Below, one piece after another: positions 44,966 to 54,131 of a DNA stretch of 64,000 nt (positions are counted from its first letter, which is position 1; each line of letters begins with the position of its first letter). The notes beneath the pieces are model-generated. The model was not told where the DNA came from and ran no database searches. It was given only the letters and a program-made list of their open reading frames with translations. The translations under genes and the position numbers were made by a program. The stretch comes from Accumulibacter sp003538495 (lineage in GTDB: Bacteria > Pseudomonadota > Gammaproteobacteria > Burkholderiales > Rhodocyclaceae). The stretch covers positions 1 through 64,000 of the forward strand of contig NZ_JAPUVQ010000131.1 in the NCBI RefSeq assembly GCF_029255145.1, written 5' to 3'.

Positions 44966-47900
44966 CTAGCTCTTGCGCGTGGCGCGTCGCCTGCCGGGAC
45001 CGACCGGGCCTGCCGCCGTCGCTTCGTCGGCAGGCTCGCGCAGCGGACGATCAAGACGCTGGCAGGCACCCGGGCGTATCTGTTCGGCGAGCGCGATCAA
45101 GCGGTCGGCAGCCCGCTGCCAGCCGGGGTCGCCACTCGCCAGCTGCCGCGCGTCGCAGAACCTGGACAGCAGGCAAACCTGGGCAGCGACCGAATCGAGT
45201 TCTCTCGGCTTGATGCTGAGATGCGACAGCCGCTCCCGATAGGCGCGTGCAAGCTCGTCAAACACCGCCGCGCCAGCGTCTCCATCGGCCAGCAAACGAC
45301 GATCGAGCAGGCGCTCGACGAGCAGCGCCTCGGACTCCATCACCGCGTCCCAGGGGCTGGCACTGCGCTCGAAAGCATCGCTGGCCGCCCGGCCGGCGTG
45401 GCGCGCGAGGTCGATCGCCGCTTGCCGTTCGCCCTCCGGCGGCAGCAGCAGGGCCTCCAGGGCGAGGCGGTTGAGGGCGTTATAGGGTCGGAAATCCGGC
45501 TCTCCCGGCCTCCCCTCGCCCGTCCCGTAAAAGTCGGCGCTTTCCTGCAAGGCGCGTTTCATCTCTTTCGCCGCCTGGTTGATCTCGGTGCGACTCTTGC
45601 CTTTGCGCAGCACTTCGCGCGCAAACAGGCTGGCCTTGCGCTTGGCTGCGCTACCACGCAAGGCGCAGCGTTCGGCATTGACCGTCCGCGCTGCCCCGTG
45701 GTCGCCATCGGCCACCGCCGCGACCAGCGTGTCGAGGCCCCTCAATCGCGCCAGGGCGCTGTCGATCAGCGCCCCGCCAGGCTCCGCTTCAGCCATCTCC
45801 CCCATCAGCGCCTCGATGTTGGCCAGCTGCTCGATGTCGCGAATCGGCACCTGGCCGCGACCATCCTCGGCCTGAACGGCAGCAACATAGGCGGCATGCG
45901 CGCGCGGATAGTCGCCGAGGTCGGCCCAGAGCGCCGCCAGCGCCGACTGCACTGCCGATAAGCGCTGCCATTCCGCCGGGCAGCGCTCCTTCAGCAAGCG
46001 TTCGAGGCTCTGCACCTCGGCGTCGATCTCACGCTGCGTTTGCCGTTCTTTGGCGCGCGAGAGGCTGGCGCGCCGGCTGGCCAGTTCGTCAAGCAACTCG
46101 TCGGGCGCGGCATAGCCGGCCTGGTCCCTGCGGCCGCCTGGCAGGCGCGGTTCAGCCAGCCAGCCGGGATCGCCATAAGCCTGATACGCACCCCAGGTAA
46201 TATCTTCCCGATTGGCATTCCAGACCGCGCGCCTGGCCTCGTACACCGCCTGCCCAAAGGCGTGACCTTCGAGCAGGAGGCTCTGGTAGAAAGCCTTGCC
46301 GAAAATCATCGCGCCTTGATCGTCTACCGCCCAGCCGGCGACGACCACGCAGCGGACGCCGATATTGATCAGCTCGCGGGCGATACTGGCCGCCAGGCGG
46401 TTGCCGTCGCGCACCGTGCGTTCTCCCGAGTCGTCGGCGGCGCCATCCACCTTGCCGAGGTGGCAACAACTCAGGAAAACCAGTTCGGGCACCGTTTCCA
46501 TGGCTTCGATCTCGGCGGCGGTAATCAGCAAGCCATCGGACAGGACGACGCCGGTGCGCCGCCGTTCATCGGCGTGCAGCTGATCGAAAATGCCGTGCGC
46601 CGAAATGTGGAGCACCCGATAGGGCTGCTGATACAAGCGCGTCAGCACATCGCAGGCGCGTCGGTCGCTGCCGATTTCCGCCACCACCTGGTAACCGAGC
46701 CCCTGCAGCACGCCAGCCACTTCGTAGGCCTCACGCTCGGCCCACGGCAAGGCGGGCGGGTTGATGGCATTCGGCCGCTGCGGGTCGGGGAAGGCGGCGA
46801 CGAAGCCTTCGACCGAGGGATTGCCGACCACGAAGGCCTTGCGCTGCAGCCCCTGGCGTACCTGCCGGCGGAACTGACCGGCTGCCAGTTGCCTGACCAC
46901 CGGCGTGCGCAGGGCCAGCGGCAGGCTTTCGCCGCCAGCGCGCTGGTCATCCGCGAACATCAGCTCCCACGGCAAGTTGGCGGTGTAATCGTCGACCACC
47001 AGCACGATCCGTTCGAGCTGTCGCGCGGCGTCCTTGAAGTCGTGCGGAACCAGCAACTGGAACAGCACACGACCGAAATCCTCTTGCCACACGGCACAAT
47101 GGATCTGCTGCCGGAGCAGCATTTCGACCAGTCCCGGTTGCCGCTGCTGGACCACCGACTCGGCGCGGGCACGCTGGCCGACGTAGAGAAAACGCAAACG
47201 CTCAGCAATTGCCGTGCGCGGCCTGGGCGCCACCGGCCGGCCGCCAGCTGTTCTGGCGGCGCTGCTGCCTGACGCCGAGAGGTGATCCGTTGCCGCGTCG
47301 GTGACCATCAGACGTGGCCAGTAGCTCGGGTTGCCGCTGTCGAAAAGACGCCGCCGCAGGCCTTGCCCCTCCTCCAGTTGCGGCCGGCAGATCAACGCCA
47401 CACCGTAACGCCGGGTCAGGTCGGCGAGCCGTTCGGGCATCTGGCGCAGCGCATACGCGGCGGTGATCGCCGTGTCCTGATACAGCTCGACGATCTCGAG
47501 CCGGCTGACACGGATGTCCAGTCGCGTGGTCTCGTGGAAGCGCGAATTGGCCTCCATCACCCCGCGCAGCAGCGCCTCCACGGAAGCCGCGACGGTCAGG
47601 TTCGCCGACGAGTTGTAGCCGAGCAACAGCGTCGCCAGCGGCAATTCGCGGGTGTCCTTGCCGAGCACATCGACGACCTGCAGCAAGTAGCGCAGGACGC
47701 CGGTGCGCACCGCCTCGGTCAGGTCGGCGACACTGAGGTTGCCGTCGTAGGCGCCGAGACCGGTGACGACCGCGCCACTGAGACTGCCGCGCCGCCGCTC
47801 CTGCTCGGTGGGAGCGCGCAGGACCACCGTCGCCGCGCCGCGCGGCCCGGCGTAAAGCCCGAGATTGTAACGCTGACCGAGGTCGCCGGCGAGCAATTCG

Positions 47901-50900
47901 CGGTCGATCAGGGCCTCGGCACCGGCAATCGAGTCCTGCTCGTAATGGCCGAGCAGGACGGGTTTGGTCAGGAAACGCAGGTCCATCGCCTTGACCGACA
48001 CCTCGAGCCGGCGCTTCGCTCGCGCCGCGACCCGGCTGCGCGGCGAACCGCCGAGCAGGCCGCGGGCCACCGCCTCGCCACCGTCCAGGGTCGGAGGCCC
48101 GGCGTCGTACACCACCGGCCGAGCCTGTTCGCCGTCACGCACGCTCGGCGGGCTGCTCAGCAGGGCGCTGGTGGCGCCGCTACGCAGCAGCTCGGCAAGC
48201 GCCGGAAAGTACTCCCGGGTGGACGGCAGATCGCCATGCTTGGCCGGCAGGTAGTAGTAGCTGCCGACATTGTCGATGCGCCCGGAGGACCAGGTCACGG
48301 TGCCATCGCCCAGCGTCGTGCCGACCATCTTCAGGCGCCCGTTTTCCTCGCGAATGCCGCAGGGCGTATTGCGCGCCACGCCAAAGACGTAGGTCGTCTT
48401 CCCCTTGTACTCCTCGGGCAGCGCCGGGGTCGCCTCGCCGTCCTGTCGCCACAGCCAGTTCGCCGCGTCGAGCTGCTGCTGATCCGGCGTCGCCGACTTG
48501 CCGTTGCCGAACCAGAAATCGAAGACCTTGGGCTGATACGCCTTCCAGGTCTCGGCGAAGTCGAAACGCTGCCCCGGGTCGCCGCCGCCGGGCTGTCCCT
48601 GGAAGGTATCGACGAAACCGGGCTTGGGAAGAAGTTGCAGCGCGCCGCGAAAACCCGAAACGATCTGCAGCACTTCCTGCATGTCGTGAGTGACATCGAG
48701 ACGAACCAGCGAACGCAGCGTGTCGCCCTTGCCGAGCAGGTTTTCGACCATCGAGTAGGCGCCCTGGTTGGGCGTCCCGAGCATCACCAGGCGCGCTCCG
48801 TCACGCGCCATCAGCTGGTCGACCACCGCCCGCCGCTTGTGGATGCAGGCGCGAATGACCAGGCCGCCCATGCTGTGGGCGAGCAGGCGCACCGGCTGGG
48901 TGGTTTCGCTCAGCAGACCCTCAAGGAAATCGGCACAGCGCTCGGCCAGCACGTCGAGTGGCTGCCGCCAGTCATAGGCGAAGCGCTCGACCCGGTGGCT
49001 GGTCGACAGGTACTTGCAGATGTCGCTGTAGAACATGTCGAACAGCTTCTCGGCTTCGATGCCGGATTTCTCCCAGGCGATCTTGCCGAGGCCGCCGGAG
49101 GCGATGTCGAGCGGGTCGAACCAGACCCGATCCTTGCCGCCGACCGCCAGATGCGAACCCATCACACCGGGCAGCACGACGACCACCGGCAGGTTCGCCG
49201 TCCTGTCGTCCGCGCCGCGCGAAACGCCGGCCACCTGCTCGTCGCCGGTGGCCGCTTCAAGGTCCTCGAAGCGGCCGGGCAAGGGCTGAAAAGCCGTCAG
49301 CGGCAGGACCTCCCTGGCCACCAGCCAGTCGCGCAGAGCGCCACGGGTGTCGATGTTGCTGAAATAGCGGAAATGCGAAACGTCGGCACCACGGTCGAAC
49401 AGCGTCCGCGCCCCGGCCTGCGACGCAATGCCGCCGAACATCGACGCCGTATCGACGACCAGGTCGTTGTCCACGTTGTCGAACAGCAGAAAATCGGTCA
49501 GCAGCACGCCCAGCCGCTTGAGCAGGTTGCCGCCTTCGATGTCGCCAGCGATCACCGCCATTTCAATTCCGGCGCGCACCGGCGCATCGCGCAGCAGGCG
49601 GGCCATCGGCGAGTCGGGGAGCATCGCTTCGATGCCCGGCACCAGGTGGGCGTTGGTGCGATTGCGCGCGATTTCCAGCACCACCCGCTTGAAGGCCGAG
49701 TAGAACGGACTGCCGAAGAAGAAGGGCACCTGCCCGATCAGTGTCAGCACGCCGGAGAGAAAGAGGTCCAGGTTGCCGCTCGCCAGCCGCGTCCCCTGCG
49801 CCGGGCTGGCTACCCGTACGTAACGCCGCACCTGCAGCTTCTTGGCCGCCAGCTCGCCGGCCAGCTGGCGCAACTGCTCGCGCTGCTCGGCGTGGGCGCT
49901 TTCGAGTTGCCCCCTGACGCCTTGCGCCTCGGCCGCGTCGGCGTCGCCAGTGCCGGGCAGGTCGGACCTGAACTGTTCGATCAGCCGGTCATTCACCTTG
50001 TCGAGGCAGATCAGGTCGGCGACCAGACCACCACGCGAGTGGGAGACCAGGCTGAGCTGCACGCCGGCAGGCAAGGCCGCGAGCAGCTGCAGCGCGTTCT
50101 CGATCGGGCTCTCCGAGAGCGTCCGATGCTCGAAGGCGTAGATCCCTCCCGCGTAATGCCGTTCGAGAACCTGCCAGACATCGCGCTGATCGAGCTGCAG
50201 GTCGCCAAAGCTGCCGAGGGTACTCGAAGCCGTGCCGTGAACAAAGACCAGCACCGGCAACTGCTGGTCGACCGCCCTCTGCAGTTCTCTCCTTGCCCGA
50301 TCCAGTGCTTCCTTGTCGGACCCGCCGTCGCTCCTGCTGCGTCCGCTGTCCCAGCAGTAGAGGCCCGGCTGACGGTCGAGCCGCTTCTCGATCGCCCACA
50401 TCAGCGCCTTGGTTCCCAGCCAGGTGACGCCGAGATCGGACGCCTTGCCAACCCTGCCCCTGCTCAACTCGGCGTGTTTTTCCCTGGCCGCGTCGAGGAT
50501 TGGATCGCCACTGGCGCCGAGCGTCAGGGCAAAGACCCGGCTGACCAGGCCGCCGATCGCTTCGCCGACCACCCCCCGCGCGGCCGCCCCCTCGCTGCGC
50601 AGCCGATCGAACAGGATCTCGCCATGGCTGCCGATCAGCTCGGGCCGACTTCTTTCCAGCGCCGCCTTGAGCTTGCCGGCGCTGGTGATCAGCACGCCAC
50701 CGTCGGCCAGTTCGATGACCAGTACCTCGTCGCTCGCGGCCTGGTACTCCTGTGCCCTGGCGCCGGTCCCGCGGACGGCAGCGCCAACCTCGAAACTGAC
50801 GCGGGTCTGCAGGAACCCTGGTGGCAGGAAAGGATCGTCCGGCTCGCCGGCCGTACGCCGGGCCGGCTGCAGCAGCGCCGGCAATTGTCGCGTGTCGCTC

Positions 50901-50950
50901 TGGCGACCGGTCAGGCTGAGAGTGGTGGTTTCGGGCATCATCGCCTCCAT
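44966..50950 (-). CDS. Giant protein: two alpha/beta-hydrolase domains and a CHAT protease domain
   Basis: A 1994-residue soluble protein. Domain 1 (about 230-550) is a PGAP1-like alpha/beta hydrolase (LVFVHGTASS; nucleophile elbow SHSRGG at 303-308). Domain 2 (about 585-925) is LCAT-like (VVLPGVMGSHLAV; AHSMGG at 691-696; likely catalytic His904 in AKHGDLP). About 975-1190 is a domain I do not recognise (GHYEQDSIAGAE, LYRLGLY-like YNLGLYAGPRG). Domain 3 (about 1250-1600) is CHAT, a caspase-fold protease: LPWELMF, His1452 in LHISAHG and Cys in LSCCHLG (1493-1499). The last about 380 residues are helical, TPR-like. No signal peptide. The metacaspase gene lies 135 bases upstream on the same strand. 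Fusing two lipase/esterase-type hydrolases with a protease implies processing or joint effector action; target unknown. Confidence 0.88.
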   Translation of the reverse strand: MEAMMPETTTLSLTGRQSDTRQLPALLQPARRTAGEPDDPFLPPGFLQTRVSFEVGAAVRGTGARAQEYQAASDEVLVIELADGGVLITSAGKLKAALERSRPELIGSHGEILFDRLRSEGAAARGVVGEAIGGLVSRVFALTLGASGDPILDAAREKHAELSRGRVGKASDLGVTWLGTKALMWAIEKRLDRQPGLYCWDSGRSRSDGGSDKEALDRARRELQRAVDQQLPVLVFVHGTASSTLGSFGDLQLDQRDVWQVLERHYAGGIYAFEHRTLSESPIENALQLLAALPAGVQLSLVSHSRGGLVADLICLDKVNDRLIEQFRSDLPGTGDADAAEAQGVRGQLESAHAEQREQLRQLAGELAAKKLQVRRYVRVASPAQGTRLASGNLDLFLSGVLTLIGQVPFFFGSPFYSAFKRVVLEIARNRTNAHLVPGIEAMLPDSPMARLLRDAPVRAGIEMAVIAGDIEGGNLLKRLGVLLTDFLLFDNVDNDLVVDTASMFGGIASQAGARTLFDRGADVSHFRYFSNIDTRGALRDWLVAREVLPLTAFQPLPGRFEDLEAATGDEQVAGVSRGADDRTANLPVVVVLPGVMGSHLAVGGKDRVWFDPLDIASGGLGKIAWEKSGIEAEKLFDMFYSDICKYLSTSHRVERFAYDWRQPLDVLAERCADFLEGLLSETTQPVRLLAHSMGGLVIRACIHKRRAVVDQLMARDGARLVMLGTPNQGAYSMVENLLGKGDTLRSLVRLDVTHDMQEVLQIVSGFRGALQLLPKPGFVDTFQGQPGGGDPGQRFDFAETWKAYQPKVFDFWFGNGKSATPDQQQLDAANWLWRQDGEATPALPEEYKGKTTYVFGVARNTPCGIREENGRLKMVGTTLGDGTVTWSSGRIDNVGSYYYLPAKHGDLPSTREYFPALAELLRSGATSALLSSPPSVRDGEQARPVVYDAGPPTLDGGEAVARGLLGGSPRSRVAARAKRRLEVSVKAMDLRFLTKPVLLGHYEQDSIAGAEALIDRELLAGDLGQRYNLGLYAGPRGAATVVLRAPTEQERRRGSLSGAVVTGLGAYDGNLSVADLTEAVRTGVLRYLLQVVDVLGKDTRELPLATLLLGYNSSANLTVAASVEALLRGVMEANSRFHETTRLDIRVSRLEIVELYQDTAITAAYALRQMPERLADLTRRYGVALICRPQLEEGQGLRRRLFDSGNPSYWPRLMVTDAATDHLSASGSSAARTAGGRPVAPRPRTAIAERLRFLYVGQRARAESVVQQRQPGLVEMLLRQQIHCAVWQEDFGRVLFQLLVPHDFKDAARQLERIVLVVDDYTANLPWELMFADDQRAGGESLPLALRTPVVRQLAAGQFRRQVRQGLQRKAFVVGNPSVEGFVAAFPDPQRPNAINPPALPWAEREAYEVAGVLQGLGYQVVAEIGSDRRACDVLTRLYQQPYRVLHISAHGIFDQLHADERRRTGVVLSDGLLITAAEIEAMETVPELVFLSCCHLGKVDGAADDSGERTVRDGNRLAASIARELINIGVRCVVVAGWAVDDQGAMIFGKAFYQSLLLEGHAFGQAVYEARRAVWNANREDITWGAYQAYGDPGWLAEPRLPGGRRDQAGYAAPDELLDELASRRASLSRAKERQTQREIDAEVQSLERLLKERCPAEWQRLSAVQSALAALWADLGDYPRAHAAYVAAVQAEDGRGQVPIRDIEQLANIEALMGEMAEAEPGGALIDSALARLRGLDTLVAAVADGDHGAARTVNAERCALRGSAAKRKASLFAREVLRKGKSRTEINQAAKEMKRALQESADFYGTGEGRPGEPDFRPYNALNRLALEALLLPPEGERQAAIDLARHAGRAASDAFERSASPWDAVMESEALLVERLLDRRLLADGDAGAAVFDELARAYRERLSHLSIKPRELDSVAAQVCLLSRFCDARQLASGDPGWQRAADRLIALAEQIRPGACQRLDRPLREPADEATAAGPVGPGRRRATRKS

Positions 50951-51085
50951 CGGGTTCTATTCGTCAGCGCCAGGAGCTGCGCGCAGTCTCGCCAGACCAT
51001 CGCCGCGATCAGGGACCGCAGGCCGCCCCCGAGAATGCGGCAGGGCGGCCGTCGGCTGGTGCCTGGCCGCGCCGACCTCGCCACT

Positions 51086-51928
51086 TCAGGTGAAGATCTG
51101 CCGCTTGCGGGCGTCGGCGCTGCCGAAGATCTGCGGGCTCTGCGGATACGACGCCGACGGCAGCGACCCCGGGTTGATCGCCGCGTGCCACTGCGCGTAG
51201 GTGGCGGTGGCCGGCAGCGTCTTCAGCGCCTTGAGCGCGTAATAGGTGAACGCGCCGCAAGGACGGCCACCAATCCTGGCGTCGTAGCTGAAGTTGTTCG
51301 GCCCTTCCTTGCAGCCCGCCAGCAGCAGATCGCCCATCATCCGCGACAGTGCGCCGGCGAAAGGCGAGACGCCCGAAATGACCGGCACCGTGGTCAGCGG
51401 CTGGCCGCTGATTCCCTGCGGCAACTTGTCCGCCGGCAGCCAGTTGCCCATCGGCATGAAGCGCGGGCGCGGCGCGTCGTCGGCGTCGGGATCCGGTGCG
51501 GCGGCCCGGGTCACCGTACCCGAGTGGCAACTGTCCGAAATCAGCAGCAGCCGCACCCCGGCCTTGCGCGCGCTGAACAGCGTATTGATCTCGTCGTCGA
51601 CCAGCGCCCCGCCGCCGGTCTGCAGGTCGTACGGGCAGAGCGCTTCGTCAAGGCCATCGACCTCGTCACCGTTGGTGTCCGGGACGTAGGTGCCGTGCCC
51701 CGAGTAGGTGATCACCACCACGTCGCCACTCACCGCGCCGCCGATCAGCGACTGGATGGCGTTGACCATCGCCGCCTTGGTCGCCTGGCTGTCGAGCAGC
51801 TTGCTGACCGCAAACCCGCGCGCCGCCAGCTCGGCCGCCCAGTCGTTGGCGTCATTCACGCAACCGCTGAGATCCATGTGCGTGCCCGGATAATTGTTGA
51901 TACCCATGCAAAGTGCGCGTTTGCTCAT
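51086..51928 (-). CDS. Metacaspase-like caspase-family protease
   Basis: A 280-residue C14-clan peptidase. The N-terminus KRALCMGINNYPGTHMDLSG is typical of type I metacaspases; catalytic His78 is in ITYSGHGTYVPD and catalytic Cys134 in ISDSCHSGTV. Asp-rich calcium-binding-like stretches (TNGDEVDGLDEAL, PDPDADDAPRP) are present. No signal peptide. These enzymes cleave after basic residues and take part in bacterial and eukaryotic cell-death or stress pathways. It is the middle gene of a minus-strand row: histidine kinase, metacaspase, CHAT-hydrolase protein, with gaps of 137 and 135 bases. Confidence 0.92.
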   Translation of the reverse strand: MSKRALCMGINNYPGTHMDLSGCVNDANDWAAELAARGFAVSKLLDSQATKAAMVNAIQSLIGGAVSGDVVVITYSGHGTYVPDTNGDEVDGLDEALCPYDLQTGGGALVDDEINTLFSARKAGVRLLLISDSCHSGTVTRAAAPDPDADDAPRPRFMPMGNWLPADKLPQGISGQPLTTVPVISGVSPFAGALSRMMGDLLLAGCKEGPNNFSYDARIGGRPCGAFTYYALKALKTLPATATYAQWHAAINPGSLPSASYPQSPQIFGSADARKRQIFT

Positions 51929-52065
51929 GTCTGCCTCCTGTCGATCGATGATTTATTGCGGATTGCCGATTGCGGTCCTAAGTCTAGCAAGCGGGGACTG
52001 AATAACAAACCGGTCGCGCAGCCATCCTTCCTCGCGGCGCCTCGCTGCCCCGAACTGCTCGGCGC

Positions 52066-53757
52066 CTACCCGTCTGCCGCCAAAACTTCGTCGGGCACGC
52101 CGCCCACCGGCAGCCAGACACGAAATCGCGTGCCCTGACCGGGGACGCTGGCGAGATCGATTCGCCCGCCGTGCTTGGCGACGATCCCGTAGGACACCGA
52201 AAGGCCGAGCCCGGTACCCTTGCCGACCGGCTTGGTAGTAAAGAACGGTTCGAAAACGCGCTTCTTCACCGTTTCGCTCATCCCCTGGCCGTTGTCCTCG
52301 ATCTCGAACCACACCCAGTCCCCCTCGACGCGGCTGCGCAGGTGGATGACGCCGGCACTGTCGATCGCCTGCGCCGCGTTGACCAGCAGGTTCATGACCA
52401 CCTGATTGACCTGCGGTGCGTTGCACAGCACCTCGGGCAGCGGGCCGAGGTCACGCTCGACCTTCGCCTTGTACTTGATTTCGTTGTTCACCACGTTGAG
52501 CGTGCTCTCGATGCAGGCGTTGAGGTCGACGTGTTTCCACTCGCCCGAATCGACGTGCGAGAAGTCCTTGAGGTCCTGGACGATCCGGCGGACGCGTTTG
52601 ATCCCGTCGGCCGATTCGTCGAGCAGGTCGATCGTGTCCTGGCGCAGGAAATCGAGATCGACACCGCTGCGAACCGCGTCCAGCTCGGCTTGCGCCGCCG
52701 CCGGCAAGGACACCCGCCCGAGAGCGGCCTGGTAGGCATCGACCAGCTGGAACAGGCTGCCGACGTAATCGGCGAGTGTGCGCATGTTCGAACTGACGAA
52801 ACCAACCGGGTTGTTGATCTCGTGCGCGACGCCCGCCGCCAGTTGCCCGATCGACGCCAGCTTTTCCGATTGCAGGAGCTGGTTCTGCGCCTCCTCGAGG
52901 CGGCGGTTGGTCTCTTGCAGGGTCAGCAGGTTGGCGTGCAGGGCTTCCTCGGCCCGCTTGAACGCCGAGCGATCCTCGATCAGCCAGATCGTTCCCTTGG
53001 CGGGATCAGCCGGGTCGATGACGTAAGCGATCAGATTGGCCCAGATCGGGCTGCCGTCGGCACGCTGCATATACAACTCGTGCTGGAACGGCTGGCCGGT
53101 CGATAGCAGCGGAAACGCCAACCGGCCGACCTCCGCGTACTCCGCGTCGCTGCGGTAGAGCGCTCGCCCGGCAAGGCCGATGGCGGTGTCGCCGGGATAG
53201 CCGAACAGCGCGGCGAAGCTCGCGTTGTAACGGATGATCCGGCGGTCGCGGGTGAAAATGATCGCCACCGAAGCGTTGTCCATGATCGACCGCATTTCGG
53301 CCATCGTCACCCGATGCGCCTCGGCGCTCAGCCTCACTTCGGTGACATCTTCAAGAACCCAGACGGTGCCGGCTTCGGTACGCCGCGGATCGACCGCCCG
53401 CCCATAGACATGACACCAGATCAGCGAGCCGTCCCGGCGCTGGTACTGCCAGTCGGACTGAAACGCCTGGCCGGCGGCCAGCAATGGTCCGGCCAGGCGT
53501 CCGAGTTCCGCGTAGTTCTCGGCGGAGGGGTAGGTCGCGATCCCCGGCAGCCCCTCGAGTTCCTCCGGCCGGTAGCCGAGGATCATCGCCGCACGTTCGT
53601 TGCAGCGGTAGATCACGCGATCGCGGGTATAGACGATCCCGACCGCGGCGTTGTCGAAGATCGCCCGATACTCGAGCAACTGGGCTGCAACGCCGGCGTC
53701 GGCCGCAGCGGTCGTTTGGGCGGTCTGGGTGGTCCGGGTCGATTGGGGCATGTTCAT
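52066..53757 (-). CDS. PAS-PAS sensor histidine kinase
   Basis: A 563-residue kinase: two PAS domains (each with a NAAVGIVYTRDR or NASVAIIFTRDR core and an aromatic-rich PAC part), a coiled linker, HisKA with the phospho-acceptor His in GVAHEINNPVGFVSSN, and HATPase_c (NLLVNAAQAID, DNGQGM, KGTGLGLSVSYGI). No membrane segment. ATG 53757 was chosen; the upstream in-frame extension is Cys/Arg-rich without homology. It lies 137 bases ahead of the metacaspase gene on the same strand and is a close relative of the kinase at 61156-62514. No receiver gene adjoins it. Confidence 0.9.
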   Translation of the reverse strand: MNMPQSTRTTQTAQTTAAADAGVAAQLLEYRAIFDNAAVGIVYTRDRVIYRCNERAAMILGYRPEELEGLPGIATYPSAENYAELGRLAGPLLAAGQAFQSDWQYQRRDGSLIWCHVYGRAVDPRRTEAGTVWVLEDVTEVRLSAEAHRVTMAEMRSIMDNASVAIIFTRDRRIIRYNASFAALFGYPGDTAIGLAGRALYRSDAEYAEVGRLAFPLLSTGQPFQHELYMQRADGSPIWANLIAYVIDPADPAKGTIWLIEDRSAFKRAEEALHANLLTLQETNRRLEEAQNQLLQSEKLASIGQLAAGVAHEINNPVGFVSSNMRTLADYVGSLFQLVDAYQAALGRVSLPAAAQAELDAVRSGVDLDFLRQDTIDLLDESADGIKRVRRIVQDLKDFSHVDSGEWKHVDLNACIESTLNVVNNEIKYKAKVERDLGPLPEVLCNAPQVNQVVMNLLVNAAQAIDSAGVIHLRSRVEGDWVWFEIEDNGQGMSETVKKRVFEPFFTTKPVGKGTGLGLSVSYGIVAKHGGRIDLASVPGQGTRFRVWLPVGGVPDEVLAADG

Positions 53758-54131
53758 CTCCGATCGGCCGCCAGGCCGACAACATGGGCATCGCGGCTCA
53801 ATCATGCGCCCCGAGCACGCCCAGAGCAACCGTTTCGCATCGACCCCGCGCGTGCGGCCGATCGGGTCGGTGTCGGAGCAGCCGCCGCCAGACGACACAC
53901 GCGTTTGACCGCGCTTGCCGGGAGCGCCGATACTCTCTGCATGCGCCACCGGATCTCCTATCCTTCAGTCGGTAGCGGCACGCCGCGGCACCGCCGAGGC
54001 AGCCCCGCGAACGCCGCTTCGCCGCCGGTCGACGGATCGCGGACGGCGGCGCGCATCACCGGGGGGACCCCGATGAATCCTGATCCGCACGCGCGCAGTG
54101 GTCCGCCGGGCCGTGCATCGAGCTGCCGACC
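53758..54131. other. Divergent intergenic region of the caspase-fold locus
   Basis: Between the minus-strand kinase and the plus-strand CHAT-like gene. I see no gene and no convincing promoter pair; GC-rich frames open here on both strands but carry no domain. It must hold the start signals for both arms of the locus. Confidence 0.4.

Noticed and set aside
47282..52138. A 1618-codon plus-strand open frame opposite the giant CHAT-hydrolase gene
   Set aside because: The minus strand carries three intact domains with catalytic motifs; the opposite frame has none and is a codon-bias effect.
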